From: Porticoccus sp964395715
Lineage (GTDB): Bacteria > Pseudomonadota > Gammaproteobacteria > Pseudomonadales > Porticoccaceae
DNA length: 64,000 nt
Direction of reading: 5' to 3'
Assembly (NCBI GenBank): GCA_964395715.1
Contig: CAYNAU010000005.1
Location: 1 to 64,000 of the forward strand
The stretch's first letter is position 1. Every line of letters starts with the position of its first letter. The notes below the pieces were generated by a model. It worked only from the letters and a program-made list of their open reading frames with translations. It ran no database searches and was not told where the DNA came from. The position numbers and the translations under genes were made by a program. Of this stretch, positions 35,409 to 47,385 are shown one piece after another.

Positions 35409-37734
35409 GATTCCCTGCCTGTTGTTGTTCCAACTGCTGATTAAACTCCCTGTACCACTGGGTGAACTCCATGGCCTCTACCGGCCGCGAGTAAACGTAG
35501 CCCTGCACAATGTCGCAGCCCTGTGTTTTCAACAGGTCCACAGTCTCCTGTTCTTCCACACCTTCGGCGGTAACCGTAAAACCCAGACTGTGGGTCAGGG
35601 CGATACTGGTATGCACAATCATCGCATCGTGGTCGTTGGTGAGCATATCCTTGACGAAACTCCGGTCAATTTTCACTTCATTGACCGGCAGCATTTTCAG
35701 GTAGGCCAGAGATGAGTGACCGGTGCCAAAGTCATCAATGGCGATGGAAATACCCAGATCACGGAAACGCTGCAAAACCCCCACTGCCACCAGGGGATCC
35801 TTCATCACCGCACCCTCGGTTACTTCAATGGCCAGATTACGGGCTGGTAGATTCCGCTCCTTCAACATGTAGGCAATGATTGCCGGCAGGCTCTCATTCA
35901 CCAGGTCATGGGCCGACAGATTGACTGCCAGCTTGATATCCAGGTCCTGCCGCTGCCACGCCGCCAGCTGATCTATGGCCTCTACCAGAACCCACTGGCT
36001 GATCAGGTCAATATTGCCGGTACTCTCCGCCAGGGTAATAAATTCATCCGGCCTGATGAGGCCCATTTCCGGGTGCTCCCAGCGAATTAATGCCTCAGCG
36101 CCACGGCAAACACCGTTCTGAATATCCACTTTGGGCTGATAGACGAGGTAAAAATGACCCTGCTCCAGACTGCGTCCCATTTCACTGATAATCGAGAGCT
36201 CCCGCTGGTACTTTTCATCCTCTCCTGAACGATAGGCAACAATGCGGGTGTCCTCCTGGCACGCCTGCATCAGCGCAATTTCCACTCTGCGCAGCAAAGA
36301 ACCTACGGTGCCCCCGTGGTCTGCCAGCGACAGCGTGCCGGAGCGAACTTTTACAGAGATATTGGAGTTTCTGACACGATAGGGAGACTCCAGTATATCC
36401 AGAGCCTTGTGCAACTCTTCCTCTGAGATACCCCCGTTATACAACAGCAGGAAAGCATCGCCATCCAGGCGGGCCAGAAAGTCCGGTGATGGCTGAAGCT
36501 GTTCGAGGCGCCTGGCAAAAAGCACCAGCAGTGAATCCGCATTGGCAAAACCAATGGTGTCGTTAATGTGGCGGAAGTTTTTCAGGTCCATCAGAACCAA
36601 TGTTCCAGAAGGCTGTTTCCCCTCTGCTGCCAAATGACGTTTTGCGGCAAAACGATTGAACAGCCCAGTGAGACTGTCGTGGGTAGACTGGTAAATCAGA
36701 TCCTTCTCACGGGATTCAATATTGTCCTGCATGACCGTTAACGTATCCGCCAACACTTGTAATTCCGCAGGAGCCCGTTGAATGGGCGCGGGCTTTTGCC
36801 CCTGACCGATTTGCCGGGCAAATTGCACCAGCGTATTGACCGGTCGCACCAGGCTGCCCGACAACCACATGGTCACAATCAGCGACAAACCCAGAGTGAC
36901 CGCAAAAATTGATAGCAATGTGTTACGCAAATGCAGGAAGTTTTCTTCCCACTTCAGGTTGGACAGGTGCAATACCGCCCACTGGTCAGCCATCCGGTCA
37001 TTGAGCCTCACGGCAAATGACAGGAAGTGTTCGGGAAAGCCCTCGCCTGCCAGGATTTCCAACCCGGACAACAACTGCATACGCGGCAACATATAGGCTT
37101 GCGCGGTAGCGCCCAGGGTGGACTCTAGCGCGTACCGGCCTCGCTTATCACGGCTGACAAAACTGATATCGACACCGGTGATCGCCTTGGCCTGCTGGGC
37201 TACCTGTTTATCCAGCTTAAAACCCATGCCAACCCAGGCAATCAGGGTAGGCGCTTTCACCGGCTGTACGACAAACTGGTAGCTGCCATCTTCAAACGCC
37301 AGGGTTTTTCCAGACTTGGCGGCACTTGTATCGGATACGGCTTCGAATAGCGCATTTACGTCTTCTTCACCAACACCAGGGAGGCTGGAGTAAAGCAATT
37401 CACCTTGTGGTGATAACAATACGCCGGCATCCGCTCCGATCCGGCTGCCATGATTTTCCAGAACGGAGAGGATGGTTTCATTTTCCCCGGTCGCAATGGC
37501 TCGCTTGAAACCGAAATCGGCACTTAATATGGAAAGTGATTGGCTGAGCTGCTGGGAGCGATTGGCGAGAACTTCACGAAATACATTGATGCCGACATCC
37601 AGGCTTTTCTTTTGCTGCACATCTTGTTCCCTGTGGGCGGCATTGAGGACAAAAACAGCGGTCACCAGTTGCACCAGCATCAGCACCACCACCAACGACA
37701 ACACTAACCGGTTACGGAAGCTATTCATCGCCAA
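35392..37734 (-). CDS. Membrane GGDEF/EAL protein (probable c-di-GMP phosphodiesterase)
   Basis: 780 residues. An N-terminal helix (about 10-30), a periplasmic cache-like sensor (about 35-265), a second helix and a HAMP region precede a GGDEF domain and an EAL domain. The GGDEF signature is degraded: 'RLDGDAF' near residue 423 replaces RxGGDEF, so cyclase activity is unlikely. The EAL domain keeps 'EALIRWEHP' near 545, 'NLSAHDL', 'EVTEGAV' and 'DDFGTGHSSLAYLK' near 665, so it should hydrolyse c-di-GMP. It starts 6 bases after the cupredoxin stop and overlaps the DUF3034 gene. The periplasmic domain could sense the state of the cupredoxin or globin (inference). Confidence 0.92.
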   Translation of the reverse strand: MAMNSFRNRLVLSLVVVLMLVQLVTAVFVLNAAHREQDVQQKKSLDVGINVFREVLANRSQQLSQSLSILSADFGFKRAIATGENETILSVLENHGSRIGADAGVLLSPQGELLYSSLPGVGEEDVNALFEAVSDTSAAKSGKTLAFEDGSYQFVVQPVKAPTLIAWVGMGFKLDKQVAQQAKAITGVDISFVSRDKRGRYALESTLGATAQAYMLPRMQLLSGLEILAGEGFPEHFLSFAVRLNDRMADQWAVLHLSNLKWEENFLHLRNTLLSIFAVTLGLSLIVTMWLSGSLVRPVNTLVQFARQIGQGQKPAPIQRAPAELQVLADTLTVMQDNIESREKDLIYQSTHDSLTGLFNRFAAKRHLAAEGKQPSGTLVLMDLKNFRHINDTIGFANADSLLVLFARRLEQLQPSPDFLARLDGDAFLLLYNGGISEEELHKALDILESPYRVRNSNISVKVRSGTLSLADHGGTVGSLLRRVEIALMQACQEDTRIVAYRSGEDEKYQRELSIISEMGRSLEQGHFYLVYQPKVDIQNGVCRGAEALIRWEHPEMGLIRPDEFITLAESTGNIDLISQWVLVEAIDQLAAWQRQDLDIKLAVNLSAHDLVNESLPAIIAYMLKERNLPARNLAIEVTEGAVMKDPLVAVGVLQRFRDLGISIAIDDFGTGHSSLAYLKMLPVNEVKIDRSFVKDMLTNDHDAMIVHTSIALTHSLGFTVTAEGVEEQETVDLLKTQGCDIVQGYVYSRPVEAMEFTQWYREFNQQLEQQQAGNHESIT

Positions 37735-37740
37735 CCCCCG

Positions 37741-38427
37741 TCATAACCCTAAACCGCCAAAGCCGGCAGGCGGCGGTGACGGTTTCTCCTGCCGTTCAAT
37801 GTCGATCACGAACTGAGCGTTTGAGCTTGCCGCAGGCAGCGTCAAGGTTGACTCCAAGAGCCCACCCACCTGCCACGGGTGCCAGACCCGCAGACTGAAG
37901 TTACCGGCCGGCAGCCCCGCTAATTCCGCATCGCCACGATGGTCAGTCACCACCACATATGGGCTCTCGGACACATAGATAAAAGCCTGCATGTAGTCAT
38001 GGATATTACAGCCAATAGCCACAATGCCCGGCTGATCAAAGACCACCGGCTCCCTGGGTGTTCCCACATAGAGTTTCAATTCAAACGGCTTGGCGGGGGA
38101 AAAGGAATAGACATGGTGGCGGGTGCGATCAAGGTTGGGAAACGTTACTTTTTCATCTTTTGCCACCGCCATAACAAAAGGAATAAAAGTACGATTTTGC
38201 TGGCTCATCTTGTGAGGAGTTGTCGTCTCTGGCTCGGGGGTTGAAGGCGATTCCGGCAGCAACTCGACTACCGCGTCCTCAACGGGCAGTCCATCTTTAC
38301 CAATAACAGATACCCGGTAGTCTGCTGCCGCGGCAAGGTGCGGCAGCAGCAACATCCCGATTAAAAGCCATAAGCTCCGAACTAACGTCTTAACATGGCT
38401 GATTCTGTCATGGTTGTTTAATGGCAA
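37741..38427 (-). CDS. Periplasmic cupredoxin-like protein ('methylamine utilization protein' type)
   Basis: 228 residues from a TTG at 38427 that directly follows the gcvP stop (TAG-TTG); no ATG or GTG gives an intact signal peptide. The signal peptide ends near LAAAA|DYRV. Blue-copper ligands appear present: His in 'RTRHHVYSF' (about residue 103) and Cys, His and Met in 'GCNIHDYM' (about 138-146). A C-terminal carboxypeptidase-regulatory-like fold ('GLPAGNFSLRVWHPW') follows. Proteins like this are annotated as methylamine utilisation proteins, but no mau genes are here. It heads the run cupredoxin, EAL, DUF3034, globin and may also be carried on the gcvP transcript. Confidence 0.83.
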   Translation of the reverse strand: MPLNNHDRISHVKTLVRSLWLLIGMLLLPHLAAAADYRVSVIGKDGLPVEDAVVELLPESPSTPEPETTTPHKMSQQNRTFIPFVMAVAKDEKVTFPNLDRTRHHVYSFSPAKPFELKLYVGTPREPVVFDQPGIVAIGCNIHDYMQAFIYVSESPYVVVTDHRGDAELAGLPAGNFSLRVWHPWQVGGLLESTLTLPAASSNAQFVIDIERQEKPSPPPAGFGGLGL

Positions 38428-41283
<2,856 letters not shown>

Positions 41284-41349
41284 GGAGTCATCTCAAGTTG
41301 TAACAGGGTGAAAAATCAACGCTCGGAGTGGTGGGTTAACCGCAACCGT

Positions 41350-42477
41350 TTAACCACGAAAGTATCGCTGGGGCACAAAGGGCATCTTGGCGACGGTCAC
41401 CGCGCGCGCCTTACCGCGAACCAGGGCATTCAGTGTAGTGCCGACAGCAGCATACTCGGATTGCACGTAACCCATGGCCAGGGGCGCACCCAGGGTCGGG
41501 CCAAAACCGCCACTGGTCACTACACCCACCTGCTTGCCATTTTCATCCACCAGTTCGGCACCTTCACGAACCGGGGCACGGCCATCAATTTGCAGGCCGA
41601 CGCGTTTGCGGGCAGCCCCTTCCGCGATCTCACGGAAGATGACATCACTGCCGGGAAAACCGCCGGCTTTTTCGCCATCCGGGCGGCGTGATTTACTGAG
41701 GCTCCACAACAGCGAAGCCTGTATGGGCGTGGTGGTGGTATCCAGGTCATGGCCATAGAGACACAGACCGGCTTCCAGGCGCAGTGAATCCCTGGCACCG
41801 AGGCCGATGGGAGCCACCTGTTCGAAAGCCAGCAGCTTGTGAGCCAGGCCATCAGCCGCTTCAGCGGGCACGGAAATTTCGAACCCGTCTTCACCGGTGT
41901 AACCGGAACGGGTAATAAAACAGTCGGCCCCGTCGATAGTGACATGGCAGCCGTTCATAAAGATCAGTTCACAGGCGGCTGGCGCCACCTGCGCCATAAC
42001 CTCTGCCGCGGCCGGTCCCTGCAGGGCCAGCAGGCCACGCCCGTCCAGGTAATCGACCTTGAAACCAGCCAGATGCTTCCGCAGATGCGCCAAATCCTGC
42101 TCCTTGCAGGCGGCATTGACCACCAGGAAAAAGGTATCTTCGGCCCAGCGGGCGATCATCAGGTCATCGAGGATTCCACCTTCATCGTTGGTAAACAGTG
42201 CATAGGTCTGCCGGTTGACGGGCAGACTCTCCAACTCCACCGGCACCATCGCTTCCAGCGCCGCGGCCACCCCCGCGCCACTAACCACCACCTGGCCCAT
42301 GTGGGATACATCAAACAGCCCGGCTTTCTCTCGGGTATGTAAATGCTCCGTCATGATGCCGTCGGGGTACTGCACCGGCATGTCGTACCCAGCAAAGGGC
42401 ACCATACGGGCACCGAGTTCCCGGTGTAAGGCGTTGAGGGGCGTGGTTTTCAGGTCGGCATTCTGTTCTGTGGTCAT
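41350..42477 (-). CDS. gcvT: Aminomethyltransferase (glycine cleavage T-protein)
   Basis: 375 residues from the ATG at 42477 (MTTEQNADLKTTPLNALHRE); a start 13 codons earlier encodes an unconserved hydrophobic stretch. T-protein releases ammonia and transfers the one-carbon unit to tetrahydrofolate. Typical segments are 'ARMVPFAGYDMPVQYPDGI', 'GLFDVSHMGQ', 'RSGYTGEDGFEI' with the catalytic Asp nearby ('GARDSLRLEAGLCLYGHD'). The 115 bases to the divergent LysR gene are too short for a tandem glycine riboswitch, so the LysR protein may control it. Confidence 0.95.
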   Translation of the reverse strand: MTTEQNADLKTTPLNALHRELGARMVPFAGYDMPVQYPDGIMTEHLHTREKAGLFDVSHMGQVVVSGAGVAAALEAMVPVELESLPVNRQTYALFTNDEGGILDDLMIARWAEDTFFLVVNAACKEQDLAHLRKHLAGFKVDYLDGRGLLALQGPAAAEVMAQVAPAACELIFMNGCHVTIDGADCFITRSGYTGEDGFEISVPAEAADGLAHKLLAFEQVAPIGLGARDSLRLEAGLCLYGHDLDTTTTPIQASLLWSLSKSRRPDGEKAGGFPGSDVIFREIAEGAARKRVGLQIDGRAPVREGAELVDENGKQVGVVTSGGFGPTLGAPLAMGYVQSEYAAVGTTLNALVRGKARAVTVAKMPFVPQRYFRG

Positions 42478-42592
42478 AGCGGGAACCAGGGCAATATAAG
42501 GAAAGAAAAAAGCCATGTTAGCGGCCGGGCTATAATTGGTAAAATTAATAGTTAAAATCGTTCCATTTCATTTGTTAATAGCTTGGCGGATC

Positions 42593-43441
42593 ATGAAAAA
42601 CCTTCCCACAGACCTGTTGCGCGCTTTTGTTACCGTGGTGGAACTGGGCGGGTTTACGCCAGCCGCCGACTGGCTCGGCAGGTCCCAGCCGGCCGTCAGC
42701 TTGCAGATCAAACGCCTTGAACAGCTGGTGGGCCAGACCCTGCTGATCCGCAGTGGTCAGCAACTGGAGTTGAGCCGGGCCGGGCAACAGCTGTTCCGCT
42801 ATGCGCGCCAGATTCTGGCGCTAAACGACGAAGCTGTTGCCCAGTTCAGTAAAACCGCCGTCAGCGGCAAGATTCATTTCGGGATTCCCAGTGAGTTCGC
42901 CACCACCCTGCTGCCGAAAATTGTCGGGCGCTTTGCCCAGGCATACCCCAATGTCACCCTGGAAGTGACCTGCGCCCTCAGCAAGCAGCTGCTATCGGAA
43001 ACAGAAAGACGACGCTATGACCTGATACTGGCACTGCACGACGACCCTGCCATGGCGGGTCACAATCTGGTCAAGGAAGACGAACTGGTGTGGGTTACCG
43101 GTGCCGATCACGATGCGCACCTGCAGTCCCCGCTGCCATTGATCGCCGCCCCCGAAGGCTGTATTTATCGCAAGCGGGGCATCCAGCGATTGCAGGAAAG
43201 CCTGCGTGACTGGCGCATTGTCTACACCATTCCCGATCTTACCGGCATTCAGGCAGCCATTGAGGAAGGCCTGGGTGTCACCGTACTGGCCCGCAGCACC
43301 GTGCCGGAAAACCTGCGCGTATTGAAACCCACGGAGAAACTGCCCAGACTCGGCAGGGTCGGCATCAGTCTTATTGAGCAGAGCCCGGAACCGGGTGAGG
43401 CCATCGCCCGACTGATGGACTTTGTGAAGGCATCCCTGTAA
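42593..43441 (+). CDS. LysR-family transcriptional regulator
   Basis: 282 residues from the ATG at 42593, preceded by GGCGGA; an in-frame start at 42536 adds an unlikely leader. The winged HTH reads 'LLRAFVTVVELGGFTPAADWLGRSQPAVSLQIKRLE'; a LysR substrate domain follows. A TATAAT lies at 42531-42536. It diverges from gcvT, so it could act like GcvA, although it is not closely recognisable as such. Its stop overlaps the shikimate kinase start (TAATG). Confidence 0.9.
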   Translation: MKNLPTDLLRAFVTVVELGGFTPAADWLGRSQPAVSLQIKRLEQLVGQTLLIRSGQQLELSRAGQQLFRYARQILALNDEAVAQFSKTAVSGKIHFGIPSEFATTLLPKIVGRFAQAYPNVTLEVTCALSKQLLSETERRRYDLILALHDDPAMAGHNLVKEDELVWVTGADHDAHLQSPLPLIAAPEGCIYRKRGIQRLQESLRDWRIVYTIPDLTGIQAAIEEGLGVTVLARSTVPENLRVLKPTEKLPRLGRVGISLIEQSPEPGEAIARLMDFVKASL

Positions 43442-43968
43442 TGGAAAAGCACCCCGTGAAAGACAATATCGTTCTTATCGGCATGCCTGGCACCGGCAAA
43501 AGCACGGTTGGCATTCTGCTGGCCAAAGCTCTGGGCAAGGACTTTGTGGATTCCGATATCCTGATCCAAGTGCGCGAAGGCAAGACCCTGCAACAGATCA
43601 TGGATGAGAACGATTACCTGCACCTGCGGGCTATCGAGGAATCTGTACTTGCAGATATTGGCGGCCACCACCTGGTAATCGCCACCGGCGGCAGTGCCGT
43701 CTACAGTGAAGCTGCCATGAATCACCTCCGCCACCACGGCATCATCATTTACCTGGATACGCCCCTGTCGGAACTGCGTCAGCGGATTACCGACTACGAT
43801 ACCCGCGGCATTGCCCGCCGCCCCGACCAGAGCTTTGAAGAACTGTTTGCCGAGCGCACTGCCCTGTATCGTCACTTTGCGGACATCACGGTGAATACAG
43901 AACACGCCTCTGCCGAAGAGGTGGTGAATCGCATTCGGCAATCACTGGCCGACCGGAGCGACCCTTAA
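43441..43968 (+). CDS. Shikimate kinase
   Basis: 175 residues. It phosphorylates shikimate at O3 in aromatic amino acid synthesis. Walker A is 'GMPGTGKST' (14-22), followed by 'DFVDSDILIQVREGKTLQQI' (substrate-binding Asp), 'VIATGGSAVY' and the lid 'ARRPDQSFEELFAERTALYR'. The short loop motifs match AroK/AroL. It is translationally coupled to the LysR gene and stands apart from aroB, so it is probably a second shikimate kinase or one of altered specificity. Confidence 0.85.
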   Translation: MEKHPVKDNIVLIGMPGTGKSTVGILLAKALGKDFVDSDILIQVREGKTLQQIMDENDYLHLRAIEESVLADIGGHHLVIATGGSAVYSEAAMNHLRHHGIIIYLDTPLSELRQRITDYDTRGIARRPDQSFEELFAERTALYRHFADITVNTEHASAEEVVNRIRQSLADRSDP

Positions 43969-43974
43969 GACAGG

Positions 43975-44003
43975 CGAAAAAAAGCCGGGTATTCCCCGGC
44001 TAA
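43975..44003 (-). terminator. Rho-independent terminator after nrdJb
   Basis: Stem AGCCGGG (43983-43989) and CCCGGCT (43995-44001), loop TATTC. A T-run follows on the minus strand (plus A-run 43977-43983). It ends the nrdJ operon; on the plus strand no T-run follows, so it may not stop the shikimate kinase transcript. Confidence 0.8.
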
Positions 44004-44043
44004 TCTCCCCATTCATGCGGATATTTTTTTGACTGGAGTTAAT

Positions 44044-44751
44044 TCATCCGCACTTCGAGTCCCCACAATTCAGGCAGGTCATACAGCCATCCATCAGGAT
44101 CACTGCCTTGGTCATACATTTCTGGCAGAGCTGAGCACTTTCGGGAAACGGGTTGCTGGGTTTCGCAACCGGTGCTGCCGGGGCGCTGGCCGCTTCATAT
44201 TCGGCACGCTTTTCCGCCAGGATCGCTTTCTGGTGATCCCCCAGTTCCGGGGTCTGGATCATGCCGATCTTGGTCAGGTGATCTTCAATAGCCTCGCCAA
44301 TTTCTGCCACCAGTGATGGCATGAACTTGCCGCCGCGCTTGAAGTAACCGCCCTGGGGATCAAACACCGCTTTCAGCTCTTCCGCCAGGAAGGTGCAATC
44401 ACCACCCTTGCGGAATACCGCGGAGATAACCCGGGTCAGGGCAACCACCCACTGGAACTGGTCCATATTTTTCGAGTTGATGAAAATCTCGAAGGGGCGG
44501 CGCTGCTCGTGGTCGGTGCCCTGGTTAAGCACGATGTCATTGATGGTGATATAGAGCGCGTGGTCGGACAGCGGCGTTTTCACCTTGTAGGTAGAGCCGT
44601 GCAGCTCTTCCGGGCGACCGAGGTTTTCGTGCATCTGCTCAATGGAACGATCCAGGTCAGATGCGGCGGGTTTTTCTTCCGGGATGGCCTCGTCATTGGA
44701 AGGCGTGACCACCTTGTAGCCGATGATTTTCTTGTCGAGTTTTACAGTCAT
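44044..44751 (-). CDS. nrdJb: B12-dependent ribonucleotide reductase, C-terminal subunit NrdJb
   Basis: 235 residues from the ATG at 44751 (MTVKLDKKIIGYKV), which has a GGA-containing site at the right distance; a TTG at 44769 overlaps the nrdJa stop. It corresponds to the C-terminal TSCPD region of class II reductases ('RPFEIFINSKNMDQFQW', 'GGDCTFLAEELKAVF') and ends in a four-Cys motif (CQKC ... CLNC). The C-terminal cysteines re-reduce the active site. A separate NrdJb is known from Pseudomonas aeruginosa. Confidence 0.93.
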   Translation of the reverse strand: MTVKLDKKIIGYKVVTPSNDEAIPEEKPAASDLDRSIEQMHENLGRPEELHGSTYKVKTPLSDHALYITINDIVLNQGTDHEQRRPFEIFINSKNMDQFQWVVALTRVISAVFRKGGDCTFLAEELKAVFDPQGGYFKRGGKFMPSLVAEIGEAIEDHLTKIGMIQTPELGDHQKAILAEKRAEYEAASAPAAPVAKPSNPFPESAQLCQKCMTKAVILMDGCMTCLNCGDSKCG

Positions 44752-44765
44752 GTCAGTTGTTCCGC

Positions 44766-46916
44766 TCAAAATTTGCCGTAGTAGCCTTCTTTCAAGGCAT
44801 CAAAGAGATTGGCGGCGGTATGGATCTCGCCGTCGTATTCCACTTCCTCATTGCCCTTCAGCTCAACCGTGGAGCCGTCTTCCAGGGTGAAGCGGTAGGT
44901 GGTGTTTTCCAGGTCTTTGTCCTTCACCAGCACGCCCTGGAAGGCCTCGGGATTAAAGCGGAAAGTGGTACATCCCTTGAGCCCATTCTCGTAGGCGTAC
45001 AGATAAATATCCTTGAAGTCCTCGAAGTCGCAGTCGGTGGGGACATTGATGGTTTTCGATATGGAGGAATCCACCCAGCGCTGTGACGCTGCCTGCACAT
45101 CCACGTGCTGCTTCGGCTTGATGTCTTCACTGGAGACGAAATAATCGGGCAGTTTCTCCGCCGGGTCGTCACTGAAGGGCATGGCGCGGGGATTCACCAG
45201 TTCCCGGTAGGCCAGCAGCTCATAGGAGAATACATCCACCTTCTCCTTCGACTTCTTGCCCTCACGGATCACGTTGCGGGCATAGTGGTGCGCAAAGCTG
45301 GGCTCAATGCCATTGCTGGCGTTGTTGGCCAGTGACAGGGAGATCGTACCGGTGGGTGCAATGGACGAGTGGTGGGTAAAACGGCAGCCGACCGCGGCAA
45401 TTTCGTCCACCAGCTCCGGCGCCACCTCTGCAACTTTCTGCATGTAACGGCTGTAGCGGGCCTGCAGCACCTTGCCCTTCAGCTTATCGCCCACCACGAT
45501 GCCATCATTGGCCATTTCCGGGCGCAGGCGCATCATGGCCTCGGTGACTTCGAACTCTTCGTCCATAATCGGTGCCGGCCCTTTTTCCTTGGCCAGTTCA
45601 AGCCCGGTGTGCCAACCGGCCAGCGCCATCTCGCGGGAGACGCGTTCGGTCAGCTCCAGGGACTCCTTACTGCCGTAGGGCACCCTGAGCATGGTCATGG
45701 TGGAGCCCAGGCCAAGGAAACCCATACCGTGGCGGCGCTTGCGGGTAATCTCGTTGCGCTGACCTTCCAGCGGCAGGCCGTTGATCTCGACTACGTTATC
45801 CAGCATGCGGGTAAATACCGACACCACTTCGCGGTAGTTATCCCAGTCAAAGCGTGCGCGGTCGGTGAAGGGGTCCAGAACAAATTTGGTGAGGTTGATG
45901 GAACCCAGCAGGCAACTGCCATAGGGCGGCAGGGGCTGCTCGCCACAGGGGTTGGTGGCACGGATATTCTCGCAGTACCAGTTGTTGTTTTGCTGATTGA
46001 CCTTGTCGATCAGAATAAAGCCCGGCTCGGCGTAGTCGTAGGTGGAACTCATGATGACATTCCACAGCTGACGCGCCTTCACCGTGCGGTAGATACGGCA
46101 TGCCACCAGACCCTCATCGTTGGCAATGTAACCCTCCGTTGACGGGAACTCACGCCAGACAATGGTTTCGTCGGCGGGATCAACCGTTCCCTGCTCTACC
46201 TCTTTCGGCGAGATCGGGAAACAGAGTGACCACTCCCCATCGGCCTTGACCGCTTCCATGAACTCCTCGGTCACCAGCAGTGACAGGTTAAACTGGCGCA
46301 GGCGGCCGTCCTCGCGCTTGGCACGGATAAAGTCCACCACGTCCGGGTGACTGACATCAAAGGTCGCCATCTGTGCACCGCGGCGGCCCCCGGCAGAGGA
46401 AACGGTGAAACACATCTTGTCGAAGATATCCATAAAGGACAGCGGGCCGGAGGTATAGGCACCGGCACCGGACACATAGGCCCCTTTGGGACGCAGTGTT
46501 GAGAATTCATAGCCGATACCGCAACCGGCTTTCAGGGTCAGCCCCGCTTCGAGATTTTTTTCCAGGATATCCAGCATCGAATCCTGAATGGTACCGGACA
46601 CGGTGCAGTTAATCGTGGAGGTGGCGGGCTTGTGCTCCAGCGCACCGGCATTGGAAATAATGCGGCCCGCGGGGATAGCTCCATTGCGCAGCGCCCAGAG
46701 AAAACGTTCGTACCAGTGTTCCTGTTTTGCCGGTTCTTCCACCTCGGACAGAGCGCGGGCAACCCGGCTATAGGTGGCATCGATGGTTGCATCGACCGGA
46801 TTACCGCTTTTATCCTTGAGGCGGTATTTTTTATCCCAGATGTCTTCTGAGGCTGGTTGGAGTTTGATCTCGATGGGGGAAGGCTCGTCTGCGGTTTTGA
46901 GGGCTTCTATCGACAT
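44766..46916 (-). CDS. nrdJa: Adenosylcobalamin-dependent ribonucleotide reductase, catalytic subunit NrdJa
   Basis: About 716 residues from the ATG at 46916 (MSIEALKTADE), with AAGGAA upstream; the frame stays open to 47069, but that stretch reaches the promoter. It reduces ribonucleotides with an AdoCbl-generated thiyl radical and needs no oxygen. Key parts: first redox Cys in 'STINCTVSGT', 'AGCGIGYEFSTLRPKGA', the catalytic 'NPCGEQPLPPYGSC' near residue 320 (N-x-C-x-E pattern), and 'TGTISLSLANNASNGIEP'. The stop falls a few codons before nrdJb. Two NrdR-like boxes lie upstream. Confidence 0.95.
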   Translation of the reverse strand: MSIEALKTADEPSPIEIKLQPASEDIWDKKYRLKDKSGNPVDATIDATYSRVARALSEVEEPAKQEHWYERFLWALRNGAIPAGRIISNAGALEHKPATSTINCTVSGTIQDSMLDILEKNLEAGLTLKAGCGIGYEFSTLRPKGAYVSGAGAYTSGPLSFMDIFDKMCFTVSSAGGRRGAQMATFDVSHPDVVDFIRAKREDGRLRQFNLSLLVTEEFMEAVKADGEWSLCFPISPKEVEQGTVDPADETIVWREFPSTEGYIANDEGLVACRIYRTVKARQLWNVIMSSTYDYAEPGFILIDKVNQQNNNWYCENIRATNPCGEQPLPPYGSCLLGSINLTKFVLDPFTDRARFDWDNYREVVSVFTRMLDNVVEINGLPLEGQRNEITRKRRHGMGFLGLGSTMTMLRVPYGSKESLELTERVSREMALAGWHTGLELAKEKGPAPIMDEEFEVTEAMMRLRPEMANDGIVVGDKLKGKVLQARYSRYMQKVAEVAPELVDEIAAVGCRFTHHSSIAPTGTISLSLANNASNGIEPSFAHHYARNVIREGKKSKEKVDVFSYELLAYRELVNPRAMPFSDDPAEKLPDYFVSSEDIKPKQHVDVQAASQRWVDSSISKTINVPTDCDFEDFKDIYLYAYENGLKGCTTFRFNPEAFQGVLVKDKDLENTTYRFTLEDGSTVELKGNEEVEYDGEIHTAANLFDALKEGYYGKF

Positions 46917-47071
46917 GGCAGTGCTTTTTTCCTTGTGCAGTATGTGACTTGAGCAATCTTTGGACGTCCTGCAGAGGAAGGCGTTGCTGCAACTTCCCCC
47001 CTGATTTACCCGCTTCCGGCACTCTTCAGACGCCTTGTGATGAACGGGTAAATAGTTGCTGAACTGCATCG

Positions 47072-47121
47072 AGTATACAACATCTAGTGCTGTTGACCAG
47101 CTCGACCACTATAGGTAGTAG
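47072..47121 (-). promoter_or_regulatory. nrdJ promoter with tandem NrdR-like boxes
   Basis: Box 1 (47075-47090, ATACAACATCTAGTGC) matches 13 of 16 positions of the NrdR consensus acaCwAtATaTwGtgt; box 2 (47106-47121, CCACTATAGGTAGTAG) matches 11. Their starts are 31 bp apart, three helical turns, as in known NrdR pairs. A minus-strand -10 TATACT (plus 47072-47077) overlaps box 1, so NrdR binding would block RNA polymerase. Confidence 0.65.
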
Positions 47122-47385
47122 TTTCTAAAAATCACCCTGATATTCCATCCCATTGCTAGCGGCTACTCGGCCGCCAGCCCGCCGCAGGCAACGATCTTTA
47201 CGAAACCACGAAAAATTGCAGCGGGAAAATCCGGCCACGGTTGCAGGCTGGAGTGACCAAAGAGCCCTTGATGGGTCAAAAAAAGCAGGAAAAAGTCTGT
47301 AGAAGCCCCCTTTCTTGGCAAATGGAATCTCATCACCCATAATGCCCCCCTCATTAAAAACTCAGCTCCAGTAGAAGGTATCCAA
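47122..47385. other. Intergenic stretch between the nrdJ promoter and slyD
   Basis: About 260 bases holding the divergent slyD promoter region. Only weak reading frames without good ribosome sites are present, and no further structure was recognised. Confidence 0.4.

Noticed and set aside
42478..42592. Glycine riboswitch upstream of gcvT
   Set aside because: Only 115 bases are available and no tandem aptamer pattern is visible.
46917..47070. Cobalamin riboswitch or N-terminal extension upstream of nrdJa
   Set aside because: No B12 box is seen, and the extension overlaps the NrdR boxes and -10 element, so it is probably untranslated leader.
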